Shown here: positions 7,092 to 14,719 of the stretch, piece by piece
Layout of the letters: every line of letters starts with the position of its first letter
Position numbering within the stretch: position 1 is the stretch's first letter
Assembly (NCBI GenBank): GCA_003142815.1
Contig: PLNP01000021.1
Span: 1-34,308, forward strand
From: Rhodanobacteraceae bacterium
Lineage (GTDB): Bacteria; Pseudomonadota; Gammaproteobacteria; Xanthomonadales; Rhodanobacteraceae
DNA: 34,308 nucleotides
Direction: 5' to 3'
Position numbers and translations under genes: made by a program
Notes under the pieces: generated by a model
Told to the model about the DNA's origin: nothing
Database searches by the model: none
Seen by the model: the letters and a program-made list of their open reading frames with translations, nothing else

Positions 7092-7480
7092 ATGCACGCA
7101 TGTCGTTGGCGGTGGGTTTCGGGCGCAGCGGGTGCGATCGCGTGCGGTTTTCTCTTCGCCCAAGCCATCGCAGCCAATCCGCCGAACAGACCGCGTCGTC
7201 GGCCCTGACGGCGAAGCGAGTCGTTCTGTCCGGTCACCGCCCCGCATGGGCGACGGTGCAGAACGACGAAGGTGCGCTTGCGGGCGATGACTCGCTGCGG
7301 CAATTTTCGATCGTGCTCAAGCCTTCCGCGCAATGGCAGGCATCGTTCGAGCGGCTCCCGTGCGACCAGCAAGATCCCGACTCGGTCGACTACCATCATT
7401 GGCTGACGCCGCTGCAAATCGGCGAAAAATTCGGCGTCGCCCAAGCTGATATCGATATGGTTGCAGGCTGGCTTCGTGCC
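7092..7480 (+). pseudogene. Frameshifted N-terminus of an S53 (kumamolisin-like) protease precursor
   Basis: A good ribosome site (GAGGGCGGG) precedes ATG 7092, which opens a signal peptide (WVSGAAGAIACGFLFAQAIAA). That frame ends at 7208. One frame over, from about 7170, the sequence reads PAWATVQNDEGALAGDDSL, then FSIVLKPSAQWQASFE and SVDYHHWLTPLQIGEKFGVA. This is the pro-kumamolisin activation domain (family pattern PxWA, LxLVLK, YHxWLTPxQFG). The likeness stops near VAGWL (7480). The catalytic Ser-Glu-Asp protease domain is absent. One frameshift and one truncation mark a dead gene. Confidence 0.75.
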
Positions 7481-7953
7481 CGTTTCTCGACCCCGATTCC
7501 CGTCAACAGGGAAATTTTCAGGGAATTTGCGCGTTTTTTGGCTGTCGCATCGACGGCAAAGCCATTGAGGGCCAAGCGGGACACCGATCTAAGGGGTTCG
7601 ATCTCCCAAATTCTCGCAACCAGAACAGGAAACGCATCAGGAAACGATCAGGGAATATATCGACAGCTCGAGGGGCAACGGTACAAGTTGTGCCACCTCG
7701 CCTGAACGCCAGTATTGGGAACGCTCCGATCGACGAAAGGACGGCGTAGAGTCGGCGGTCTGGGATAGGTGCGACCGATCACACAAGATATGTCAGTCCA
7801 GCATCGCAGATGCTGAAGCGCAGAAGTCATGTGCATGCGCTAGCGTCTGCAACAACGTCTCATGCGCCCGTGGTTCGGTGCGCGATTGCGATCAGCCAGT
7901 TCGGGCTTACGGCCGATTCGCCTAGTCCAAGCCCTTCTAGACGGAGAACAATC
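7481..7953. other. Intergenic stretch without recognisable gene
   Basis: The frame of the protease remnant continues open to 7705 but with composition unlike the family. Short repeats of CAGGGAAAT/CAGGGAAT type occur (7509-7530, 7650-7660). I see no RNA gene or convincing terminator. The promoter of the EF-hand gene should lie in the last 100 bases. Confidence 0.4.
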
Positions 7954-8268
7954 ATGAACAAGTTCACTTCGACTCTCATGGCGGCAGCGCTGATGTGTAC
8001 AACGAGCTTCGCATTCGCGAACGACGGCATGAAACACGACGGAATGCATTCGGGCATGGCGGCCATGGATACCAATGGCGATGGCATGATCTCGAAGGAC
8101 GAGTTCATGAACTTCCACCAAGCGCAGTGGGACAAGATGCCGAAAAACAAGGACGGCATGGTCACGATGAAAGACATGGAGAAGATGCATCACGACATGA
8201 TGATGAAACACGACGGGATGATGAAGGACGATCACGCAAAACCCATGAAGGACGGCGGCAGCAACTGA
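7954..8268 (+). CDS. Exported Met/His-rich EF-hand protein
   Basis: A 104-residue protein starting at ATG 7954, with GGAGAA nine bases upstream. Residues 1-22 form a signal peptide ending in AFA. The mature protein holds one canonical EF-hand loop (DTNGDGMISKDEF, about 41-53) and a second degenerate one (NKDGMVTMKDMEK, about 67-79). Repeated KHDGM and HHDMMMKHDGMMK segments make it very rich in Met, His and Asp. EF-hands bind calcium. The Met/His repeats could also bind copper or other metals in the periplasm, which is inference. Similar small exported EF-hand proteins are frequent in Xanthomonadales. A longer frame from 7810 is possible but lacks a signal-peptide start. Confidence 0.82.
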   Translation: MNKFTSTLMAAALMCTTSFAFANDGMKHDGMHSGMAAMDTNGDGMISKDEFMNFHQAQWDKMPKNKDGMVTMKDMEKMHHDMMMKHDGMMKDDHAKPMKDGGSN

Positions 8269-8404
8269 TCCGATGCGTGGTTGACTGACAGCGAAGCGCG
8301 CTTTTCTATGGAGAGAAACAGTTGCGTCTTTGGCCGGAAACTTGAGAGGTGGCCCACTTGTCTGTACAGCCTAGCGCGTTCCGATAAGTGGATTCTCTGC
8401 GGGT

Positions 8405-8930
8405 TCAAGCGGCCTTGGGCATCGGCAGCGGGTTGAAGTAGACCTGATCGGGGGTCTTTCGTTCAAGGCTCGGGTGCGGTCGACGGGTGTTGTAGAACGC
8501 AAGGTACTGACCGAGCGACGCTTTGGCCTGCGCGACCGAGTCGTTGGTGCGCAGATAGACCTCTTCGTACTGGATCGATTTACACAGGCGTTCGACGAAC
8601 ATGTTGTCGCGCCAGCAGCCTTTGCCGTCCATGCTGATCGCGATGCTGTGCTGCTTGAGCAGGCCGGTGAACGCTTCGCTGGTGAACTGGCTGCCTTGGG
8701 TTGGTGTTGAAAGATCTCCCGCTTCCCGTGGCGATGCAACGCTTCTCGACGGCGTCGATGCACAAGCTCGTCCCCATCGAGATCGACACGCGCCAGGCGA
8801 GCCCCTTGCGGCTGAACCAAGTCGATCACGGCCGCCAGATAGACAAAGCCCCTGGGCATCGGGATGTAGGTGATGTCCATCGCCCAGACCTGGCCTGTTT
8901 CGTGAGGGACGACGGATGGGTGCGGTCGAT
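8405..8930 (-). pseudogene. IS3 OrfB (DDE integrase), deleted and frameshifted
   Basis: Read on the minus strand the integrase core is spread over three frames. The first part is TGQVWAMDITYIPMPRGFVY (first catalytic Asp) near 8880. The second is FSRKGLAWRVSISMGTSL one frame over near 8790. The last is MDGKGCWRDNMFVERL ... YNTRRPHPSLERKTPDQVYF (8405-8632). At least three single-base shifts interrupt the frame. The N-terminal HTH_21 part expected after MIDRTH is deleted. The protein cannot be made. Confidence 0.85.
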
Positions 8931-8931
8931 C

Positions 8932-8951
8932 ACATCAGTCCCCTTTTTGGG
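8932..8951 (+). repeat. 20-bp insertion, copy 1 (at orfA/orfB junction of IS3)
   Basis: The sequence is acatcagtcccctttttggg. Removing it leaves, on the minus strand, AAGCGATGATCGACCGCACC. This restores the usual IS3 overlap in which orfA ends KR-stop and orfB begins MIDRTH. It matches copy 3 at 16 of 20 bases and has the same window orientation. The edge is ambiguous by one A. Confidence 0.6.
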
Positions 8952-9240
8952 ATCGCTTTGTGCTCAGCAATCCCACCTTGATGAGCGCGCCTTCCAAAAA
9001 ATCGTTTTCCAAGGTCAGCTCGCCAATCTTCGCGTGCCCCGTTTTCACGTCGATCGGCGGTGCTGCCGTCTTCGATTCACCGCCGAACGCGTTCGCCGCG
9101 CTCGCGATCAATGGTTCCTTCCACTGCGCGATCGGGTTGGCGTGCACATCGAAGCGCTGGCTCAGCTCGGCCAGCGTCGCGTCTCCCTTCACGGCGGCCA
9201 ACGCCACCTTCGCCTTGAACGCCGTGAGGGGTTCCGGCGG
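8935..9240 (-). pseudogene. IS3 OrfA (HTH transposase subunit)
   Basis: The minus strand encodes LTAFKAKVALAAVKGDATLA, then ELSQRFDVHANPIAQWK and LENDFLEGALIKVGLLSTKR. This is the HTH_Tnp_1 domain plus the leucine-zipper tail of IS3-family OrfA. The frame to the normal start (MSRRTRR near 9260) is broken by a shift around 9235. The C-terminus runs into the 20-bp insertion and ends with the foreign residues SQKGD. Confidence 0.82.
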
Positions 9241-9324
9241 GTTCGTCTGCTCATCTTCTGCTCCTCAAAACACGAGGCGTATCATCGCTTCAGCGAGCAG
9301 AGATTCCACCTATCGCGCTGGGCA

Positions 9325-9727
9325 GATTTCCTGGGCCAGCTCTGTCTCGGCGGCGCCTGCGTCGTCACCCTTTACGGCAACGCCTGAAGCGGCGACGTAG
9401 CAAATCCGTCCGCGCCGTAGTCGACAGCCCGAGGACTACATTCCTCGCACGTAATCGCCGTTCGCGCCGGCAATGCCGCGCGAGCGCCGCTTTTCGACCT
9501 CGCCGAGTGTGGGGCCGGCGTGCAGGGCGCCTCGAATGCGGCAGTCGTGCGATTTCTTTCAAAGAGTACGCCGATTTTTTTCAATACGTCGGCTGCGGCA
9601 CTGACTAGCATCCTCTGCGCTTCGAGTCCAAATGCAGCTCCATGCCGTATGGCAGTGCAACGGGTGCGCATATACGGACGCTTCCACGACTCATCGGCGA
9701 GCGACTCTTGAATAGCGGATTGTCCAC
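9325..9727. other. Intergenic stretch upstream of the ketone operon
   Basis: No convincing gene is seen. The region should hold the promoter of the long operon starting at 9728, but I find no clear sigma-70 boxes. A minus-strand frame (9372-9734) is open but resembles nothing clearly. Confidence 0.4.
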
Positions 9728-12232
9728 GTGCCAAGTCTGAGACATCGCATCGCGCGGTGGGTCATGTCCCATCGCGCCTCGACCGCGCTGCTGTTCGGCG
9801 TCGTCACGCTTTTCTTTGCGGTCGGCCTGCGCAACGTCGAGATCAGGACGATTTTCTCGGACCTGCTGCCGAAGGACGATCCGTTCGTCCAAGTGTTCAA
9901 GGATCACCGCAATTTCGGCAATCCGTTGACCGTGACGCTGATGATCAAGCACAAGGACGGCGATATCTACAACGCCGAAACCCTCGCCAAGGTCTGGCAG
10001 CTGACCCGCGACATCGATCTCACGCCCGGCGTCGATCACGACCAGATCCTCTCCATTGCAACCGAGAAGGCGCGCTACGCCGAAGCGACGCCGTCGGGCA
10101 TCGACGTGCGACCGCTGATGGAGGACCACGTCCCGGCGACGCCCGAGGAGATCAATGATTTCCGCGCGCGCGTCGACAAGTCTCCGGCCGCGCGCGCATT
10201 CCTGATTTCTGGTGACAGCACGGCGACGCTGATCAACGCGACGTTCATCGAGTCGCGCCTCGACTACGGTGAGACATTCAAGTACGTCAACGGCCTCGTC
10301 GAGAAGGCGCGCGACGCGCATCACGATGTCTACATGGCCGGCCAGCCGGCGTTGACGGGCTGGGTGTACAAGTACGAATCGCAGATGCTGTGGATCGCCG
10401 GCATCACAGTCGGCACACTGATCCTTGCGCTGATCCTTTACATGCGCAACATCGTCGGTGTCGTCACGCCGATCGTCACCAGCGCCGTCGCGGCGATCTG
10501 GGGCTTCGGACTGGTCGGTTGGCTGAAGGCGCCGGTCGAACCTCTGCTGATGGTAGTGCCGTTGCTGCTGGTGGCGCGTTCGTTCTCGCATTGCGTGCAG
10601 TTCACCGAACGCTATTACGAGGTCTACGCCCATGTGAAGGATCGCGTGAAGGCGGCCGAGATCACGATGGGTGTGATGATGGCGCCCTCGGTGCTGGGCA
10701 TCTTCACCGACATCGTCGGCATCTTCCTGATCGCGTTGGCGCCGATTCCGGCGATGGAGCGCTTCGCACTGTTCTGCGGTTTCTGGGCGATTTCGCTGAT
10801 CCCGACCGGCGTAGTGCTGATCTCGCTGCTGCTTGCTTCGCTGCCGGCGCCGAAGAATGTCGATCGCCTGATCGGCAAAGATACCGGACATGGCGTGCAC
10901 CGGAAGTTCCACGCGTTGCTGGTTACGATCGCCAGCCTGTCGTTCGGCCGTCGCGCCCGATTCACGACCGTCGCCATGGTGCTGGTCTGCACTTGGGCGC
11001 TGTATGCCGCGCTGCAGATCAAGATCGGCAATCCGGTCGAGGGCAGCAACCTGTTGTGGCCGGATTCCGAATTCAATCAGGCGATCACCCAGATCGACCG
11101 CAATTTTCCCGGCGTGAACACGCTGGAGATCGTCTTCGAGGCGAAGAATCAGAAAAATCCCAACCGCGTCGTGCGTCAGGCCGACACTGTCCTGACAATG
11201 CTACGCGTGCAAGATCTGATCGAACACGGTACCAATCCGCCGCGCGCGACGCTGTCGTTCGGCGACTACCTGATGGAGGCGAACCGCCTGTTTTCCGGCG
11301 GAAATCCGAAATGGGCGCCGCTCGATGCGGACGACCGCGCGGTCAATGCGGCGGCCAGCGCGGTCATGGTCGGCAGCAGCCCGAAAGCGTATTCGGGTGT
11401 GATCGATTTCGAGCAGCAGAACGGCACGGTTTCGCTATGGTACAAGGACAACAAACAGGCGACCGTCGATTCCGCACTGGCCGAGGCGCGCCGTGCGCTG
11501 GAGACCGTAGGCATCGACCATGATGCGTTCCGCATTCGTCTCGGCACCGGCACGATCGCACTGCAGCAGGCGATGAACAACGTCGTGCAGCGCTATCACT
11601 GGTTGATTCTCGGCCTGCTCAACATCGTCATCCTGCTCGGCTGCAGCTTCGCCTACCGGTCGTTTATGGCCGGGTTGATTCTGATCGTTCCTGTCAATGC
11701 GACGAATCTCATCCTCGGTGCAGGCATGCATCTGATCGGCATCGGCCTCGATATCAATTCGCTGCTGGTCGCCTGCGTCGGCATCGGTGTCGGCATCGAC
11801 TACGGCATCTACCTGCTCTCGCGCATCTGCGAGGAATACCAGGCGCACGCGCACGACTGGGGCCGCGCGATCACCGCGTCGCTGACGACCACCGGCAAGG
11901 CGATCATGTTCACCGCCACGATCATGGTGCTCGGGATTCTGCCCTGGTATTTCCTGTCGAGCCTGAAATTCATGGCTGATATGGGCCTGCTGCTGGTCCT
12001 CATCATGCTGATCAACATGGTGCTCGCGCTCGTCCTGCTGCCGCTTCTGGTCTGGCTGATCAAGCCGGCATTCGTCGGCCGCAAGGACCTGCTGGTCGGC
12101 GAGGAGGTGGATTTGTCCGCGTACGTCAGCGACGACGATCCGCTGATGGACTCGGGCACCGCGACGAACGCCGCGCTCGGATCCATCCGTCCGCCCGACC
12201 ATCGGGATCGAAGAGCCGCCCAAACAACGTGA
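9728..12232 (+). CDS. RND superfamily (MMPL/HAE3-type) transporter
   Basis: An 834-residue inner-membrane transporter. A transmembrane helix at about 18-36 is followed by a large periplasmic loop (about 37-210), then a helix block (about 218-400) with a sterol-sensing-like core (VTSAVAAIWGFGLVGW, LLMVVPLLLVARSFSHCVQF). A second large loop follows (about 420-620), then a second helix block (about 630-780; ACVGIGVGIDYGIYLLSR, TATIMVLGILPWYFLSSL). About 12 helices and internal duplication fit a single-chain MMPL/HAE3 RND protein driven by the proton gradient. Such genes often accompany DUF1329 and DUF1302 genes in hydrophobic-compound degraders, as here. The start is GTG 9728; no clear ribosome site helps, and an ATG at 9764 would cut into the first helix. 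Confidence 0.88.
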   Translation: MPSLRHRIARWVMSHRASTALLFGVVTLFFAVGLRNVEIRTIFSDLLPKDDPFVQVFKDHRNFGNPLTVTLMIKHKDGDIYNAETLAKVWQLTRDIDLTPGVDHDQILSIATEKARYAEATPSGIDVRPLMEDHVPATPEEINDFRARVDKSPAARAFLISGDSTATLINATFIESRLDYGETFKYVNGLVEKARDAHHDVYMAGQPALTGWVYKYESQMLWIAGITVGTLILALILYMRNIVGVVTPIVTSAVAAIWGFGLVGWLKAPVEPLLMVVPLLLVARSFSHCVQFTERYYEVYAHVKDRVKAAEITMGVMMAPSVLGIFTDIVGIFLIALAPIPAMERFALFCGFWAISLIPTGVVLISLLLASLPAPKNVDRLIGKDTGHGVHRKFHALLVTIASLSFGRRARFTTVAMVLVCTWALYAALQIKIGNPVEGSNLLWPDSEFNQAITQIDRNFPGVNTLEIVFEAKNQKNPNRVVRQADTVLTMLRVQDLIEHGTNPPRATLSFGDYLMEANRLFSGGNPKWAPLDADDRAVNAAASAVMVGSSPKAYSGVIDFEQQNGTVSLWYKDNKQATVDSALAEARRALETVGIDHDAFRIRLGTGTIALQQAMNNVVQRYHWLILGLLNIVILLGCSFAYRSFMAGLILIVPVNATNLILGAGMHLIGIGLDINSLLVACVGIGVGIDYGIYLLSRICEEYQAHAHDWGRAITASLTTTGKAIMFTATIMVLGILPWYFLSSLKFMADMGLLLVLIMLINMVLALVLLPLLVWLIKPAFVGRKDLLVGEEVDLSAYVSDDDPLMDSGTATNAALGSIRPPDHRDRRAAQTT

Positions 12233-12278
12233 ACGGATTGCGCCGCGAATCACCCCCCAGTCAGTGAGGAGAAAGCTC

Positions 12279-13667
12279 ATGCACATCAAGAAATACGATT
12301 TCAACTACGGCCGCAGACTGCTGCTGCAGAAAGTCGCCGTCGGCGCGACGGCCGGTGTGCTGATGCCGCTATGGCCAATGATTGCGAGGGGCGCGGACAA
12401 CATCCGCAAGGTGTATCCGGAGGAATTGCTGCACATCGAGGCGTACACCAAGGGCAAGGTCAAGCCCGGTGACGTGATCACCGCCGACAACGTCGACATC
12501 GTCAAGGACCTGCTCGATCCGGTCGCTTACCAGCAAGTCAAGACGATGGGGCGGCGGATCAACATCGTCGAATCGACGACCGATGTGACGAAGCTGTTCT
12601 CGCACGACTATCTCGAGGCGACGCTCAAAAACAAAGGACGCGCGATCCTGGGCGCCGACGGCAATGTCTACGACAAGACCGAAGGCACTCCGTGGAGCGG
12701 CGGCAATCCGTTCCCCGAAGCGAAGGATGGGGTGGAGGCCACTGCGAACCTCACGCTCTGCTGGGGACGCCACGACTATTCGCAGTACGCGGTGCGCGAC
12801 TGGGACATTTCTCCGGGCGGTGACATCGCCTACCAGTACGATTTCGTGTGGAGCGAGTTGAATACGACCGCCCGCCTCGACGGCAAGACGTGGGGCGGCA
12901 AGAAAGATCTGCTGCGTTATCAATCGGTGTTCTTCACCTCGCCACACGACACGGCGGGTACCGCATTCCTGAACACCTGGCCGTACGACCAGCGCAAGTT
13001 TCCGGAACTCAAGGGCTATCTTCCGGTGTTCCGGCGCGTCCGCGACTTTCCGACCAACCAGCGTTTCGAGCCGCTGGTGCCGGGTATGACGCTGTTCCTG
13101 TCCGACGCCTGGGCCGCCGGCGATCCGATGCTGACTTGGGGCAATTACAAGATCGTCGAGCGCAAGCCGATGCTTGGTGCGATCGGTGGCCGCAACTTCA
13201 TGGGCGGCTACAACGACAACTGGGAACGTCCCGTCCATGGCGGTCCGAAGAACCAGACCTTCCACGACGTATGGATGGAGCTGGTGCCCGAAGTGATTGT
13301 TGTCGATGCCGAACCGGTCGGCTACCCGCGCGCGCCGGTCGGCAAGAAGCGTACCTGGATCGACGTGCGCAACGGCATGTACATCGCCTACAACACATAC
13401 GACCGCCGTGGCAAGATCTGGAAATCGTTCGAGCCGCAGTATGCGTTGTATTCGAACGACAAGATGACAGTGAAGGATGCCAATGGCCACCCGATCTGGT
13501 CATTTGTCAGCGTGCTTAGCCACGACATCCAAGCCAATCGTATGAGCCGCTTCGGGCCGGCCCGGCAGGTGAACGGGGGCTACAAGACCAACTGGGGCGA
13601 AGGCAGCGAGGACGTCTACGACAAGTACCTGACCGTGCAGGCCATGCAGCGTCTCGGCGCGGACTGA
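12279..13667 (+). CDS. DUF1329 protein with Tat-type leader, first copy
   Basis: A 462-residue exported protein. The start is ATG 12279, preceded by GAGGAGAAAG at ideal distance. The N-terminus (YGRRLLLQK followed by VAVGATAGVLMPL) has a twin-arginine signal shape. The mature part belongs to DUF1329, a family with a LolA/LolB-like fold predicted to bind lipidic ligands in the periplasm or outer membrane. Shared with the second copy at 18715 are GGNPFP, WGRHD, YQSVFF, SDAWAAGDP-x-x-TWGNYKIV, HGGPK-x-QTF and PRAPV-x-KKR. It follows the transporter gene by 46 bases and precedes the propeller gene by three, so it is part of the same transcript. The ligand is unknown; a ketone is inferred from context. 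Confidence 0.88.
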   Translation: MHIKKYDFNYGRRLLLQKVAVGATAGVLMPLWPMIARGADNIRKVYPEELLHIEAYTKGKVKPGDVITADNVDIVKDLLDPVAYQQVKTMGRRINIVESTTDVTKLFSHDYLEATLKNKGRAILGADGNVYDKTEGTPWSGGNPFPEAKDGVEATANLTLCWGRHDYSQYAVRDWDISPGGDIAYQYDFVWSELNTTARLDGKTWGGKKDLLRYQSVFFTSPHDTAGTAFLNTWPYDQRKFPELKGYLPVFRRVRDFPTNQRFEPLVPGMTLFLSDAWAAGDPMLTWGNYKIVERKPMLGAIGGRNFMGGYNDNWERPVHGGPKNQTFHDVWMELVPEVIVVDAEPVGYPRAPVGKKRTWIDVRNGMYIAYNTYDRRGKIWKSFEPQYALYSNDKMTVKDANGHPIWSFVSVLSHDIQANRMSRFGPARQVNGGYKTNWGEGSEDVYDKYLTVQAMQRLGAD

Positions 13668-13670
13668 GTC

Positions 13671-14630
13671 ATGCGTGCCTCGTCCTTCACCGTCTGCATA
13701 CTGGCCACCGCGTTGTGCGCGCCGCTCGCGGGTGTGCGTGCCCACGGAATCGACGTCCAAACGGTCGTCGCCGGCACCGCTCACGAGGCGCTGTTCTCGC
13801 TCGTCCTGTCGGGCGATGCGGGCGTTGCGGTGGGAGCGGCGGGGCAGCTGCTCGAGAGCGCCGATGCCGGGAAGACATGGAGGCCGGTGACGCCGGCGCC
13901 GACACCGCTGGCGCTGCTCGCTGTCGGAATCGACTCGGGTCGAGCGATCGCGGTCGGCCAGCAGGGCGTCATCCTGACCAGGTCGGAGTCGGGACGGTGG
14001 ACCGCAGTCAGCAGCGGTACGGACGCACGTCTGCTCGCCGTGAGCTTGAACAGCGCAGGGCGCATCGTCGCCGGCGGGGCGTTTGGCGTGGTCCTGAAGT
14101 CCGATGATGGCGGAACGCACTGGGCCTCGATCGCGCCGAAATGGGCCGACTATACCGAGCAGGGAGCGGATCCGCACGTGTACGGCGTCAAGGTCGACAT
14201 GGCCGGCACGATCACGATCGACGGCGAGTTCGGACTGATCCTGCGCAGCAATGACGGCGGTGCGACCTGGCAGGGCCTTCGGAAGGGCGATGCGTCACTG
14301 TTCGCGCTCGATCTGCGCGACGACGGCGGTGGCTACGCAGTCGGCCAGAACGGAACCGTTCTCAGGACCCGCGACGGCGGCAGCACGTGGCAGCCGGTCG
14401 ACATCGGCAGCACTGCAAACCTGCTGGGGGTCGCGTCGTCCGCCAACGGCACGGTCTACATCGTCGGAATGCACGAACTGCTGGCAAGTGCCGACGACGG
14501 CCGGACTTGGCAACGCACGACATCGCCCGAGCGCGCTCTTCCGTGGCTAGCCGGCGTCGCGATGACGGCGGAGTCGACGGCCGCCGTGGCCGTCGGTTAT
14601 GCAGGGCGGATCGTCCGCCTGGAGAGATGA
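13671..14630 (+). CDS. YCF48/BNR-type beta-propeller exported protein
   Basis: A 319-residue protein with a signal peptide (about 1-24, ending VRAHG). The rest consists of six or seven repeats carrying the bacterial-neuraminidase (Asp-box) pattern: SADAGKTWRPV, SDDGGTHWASI, SNDGGATWQGL, TRDGGSTWQPV and SADDGRTWQRT. This matches the YCF48-related photosystem-stability-factor-like propellers. In proteobacteria these genes typically sit beside RND/MMPL, DUF1329 and DUF1302 genes, as here, and may act as periplasmic adaptors. The precise role is unproven. Its stop codon overlaps an ATG (ATGA at 14627), but the next gene more likely starts at 14720. Confidence 0.88.
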   Translation: MRASSFTVCILATALCAPLAGVRAHGIDVQTVVAGTAHEALFSLVLSGDAGVAVGAAGQLLESADAGKTWRPVTPAPTPLALLAVGIDSGRAIAVGQQGVILTRSESGRWTAVSSGTDARLLAVSLNSAGRIVAGGAFGVVLKSDDGGTHWASIAPKWADYTEQGADPHVYGVKVDMAGTITIDGEFGLILRSNDGGATWQGLRKGDASLFALDLRDDGGGYAVGQNGTVLRTRDGGSTWQPVDIGSTANLLGVASSANGTVYIVGMHELLASADDGRTWQRTTSPERALPWLAGVAMTAESTAAVAVGYAGRIVRLER

Positions 14631-14719
14631 AGAAGAAAGTCGGCGCAGCGCCGACGTCGCCAAGACGGGCGATGGCGTGGCGCGAGCCGGTTCATCAATT
14701 ACCGCACTGGGAGAGGAAC

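Larger units (their letters stand above)
8363..9324 (-). mobile_element. Decayed IS3-family element with internal deletion
   Basis: Inverted ends can be aligned. The left side at 8363-8407 has TGTACAGCCTAGCGCG, then GATAAGTGGATTCTCTGC. The right side at about 9285-9324, on the minus strand, has TGCCCAGCGCGATAGGTGG followed by AATCTCTGC. Between them, on the minus strand, lie orfA and a shortened orfB. At about 960 bp it is roughly 250-300 bp shorter than a complete element, because the N-terminal half of orfB is missing. Boundaries are approximate and no target duplication was found. Confidence 0.72.

Noticed and set aside
8932-8951. A programmed -1 frameshift site (A-rich slippery run) at the IS3 orfA/orfB junction.
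   Set aside because: The AAAAAG run lies inside the 20-bp insertion and recurs in altered form (AAGAAG) in IS1595, which needs no frameshift, so it is not the native IS3 signal.
9372-9734. A 120-codon minus-strand frame upstream of the transporter, with a helix slightly like MttB-type methyltransferases.
   Set aside because: It overlaps the transporter start, has no family match I can defend, and its second half has a GC-rich random composition.
14627-14719. ATG overlapping the propeller stop codon (ATGA) as start of the DUF1302 gene.
   Set aside because: It would place 31 charged residues before a complete signal peptide; ATG 14720 has a strong ribosome site.
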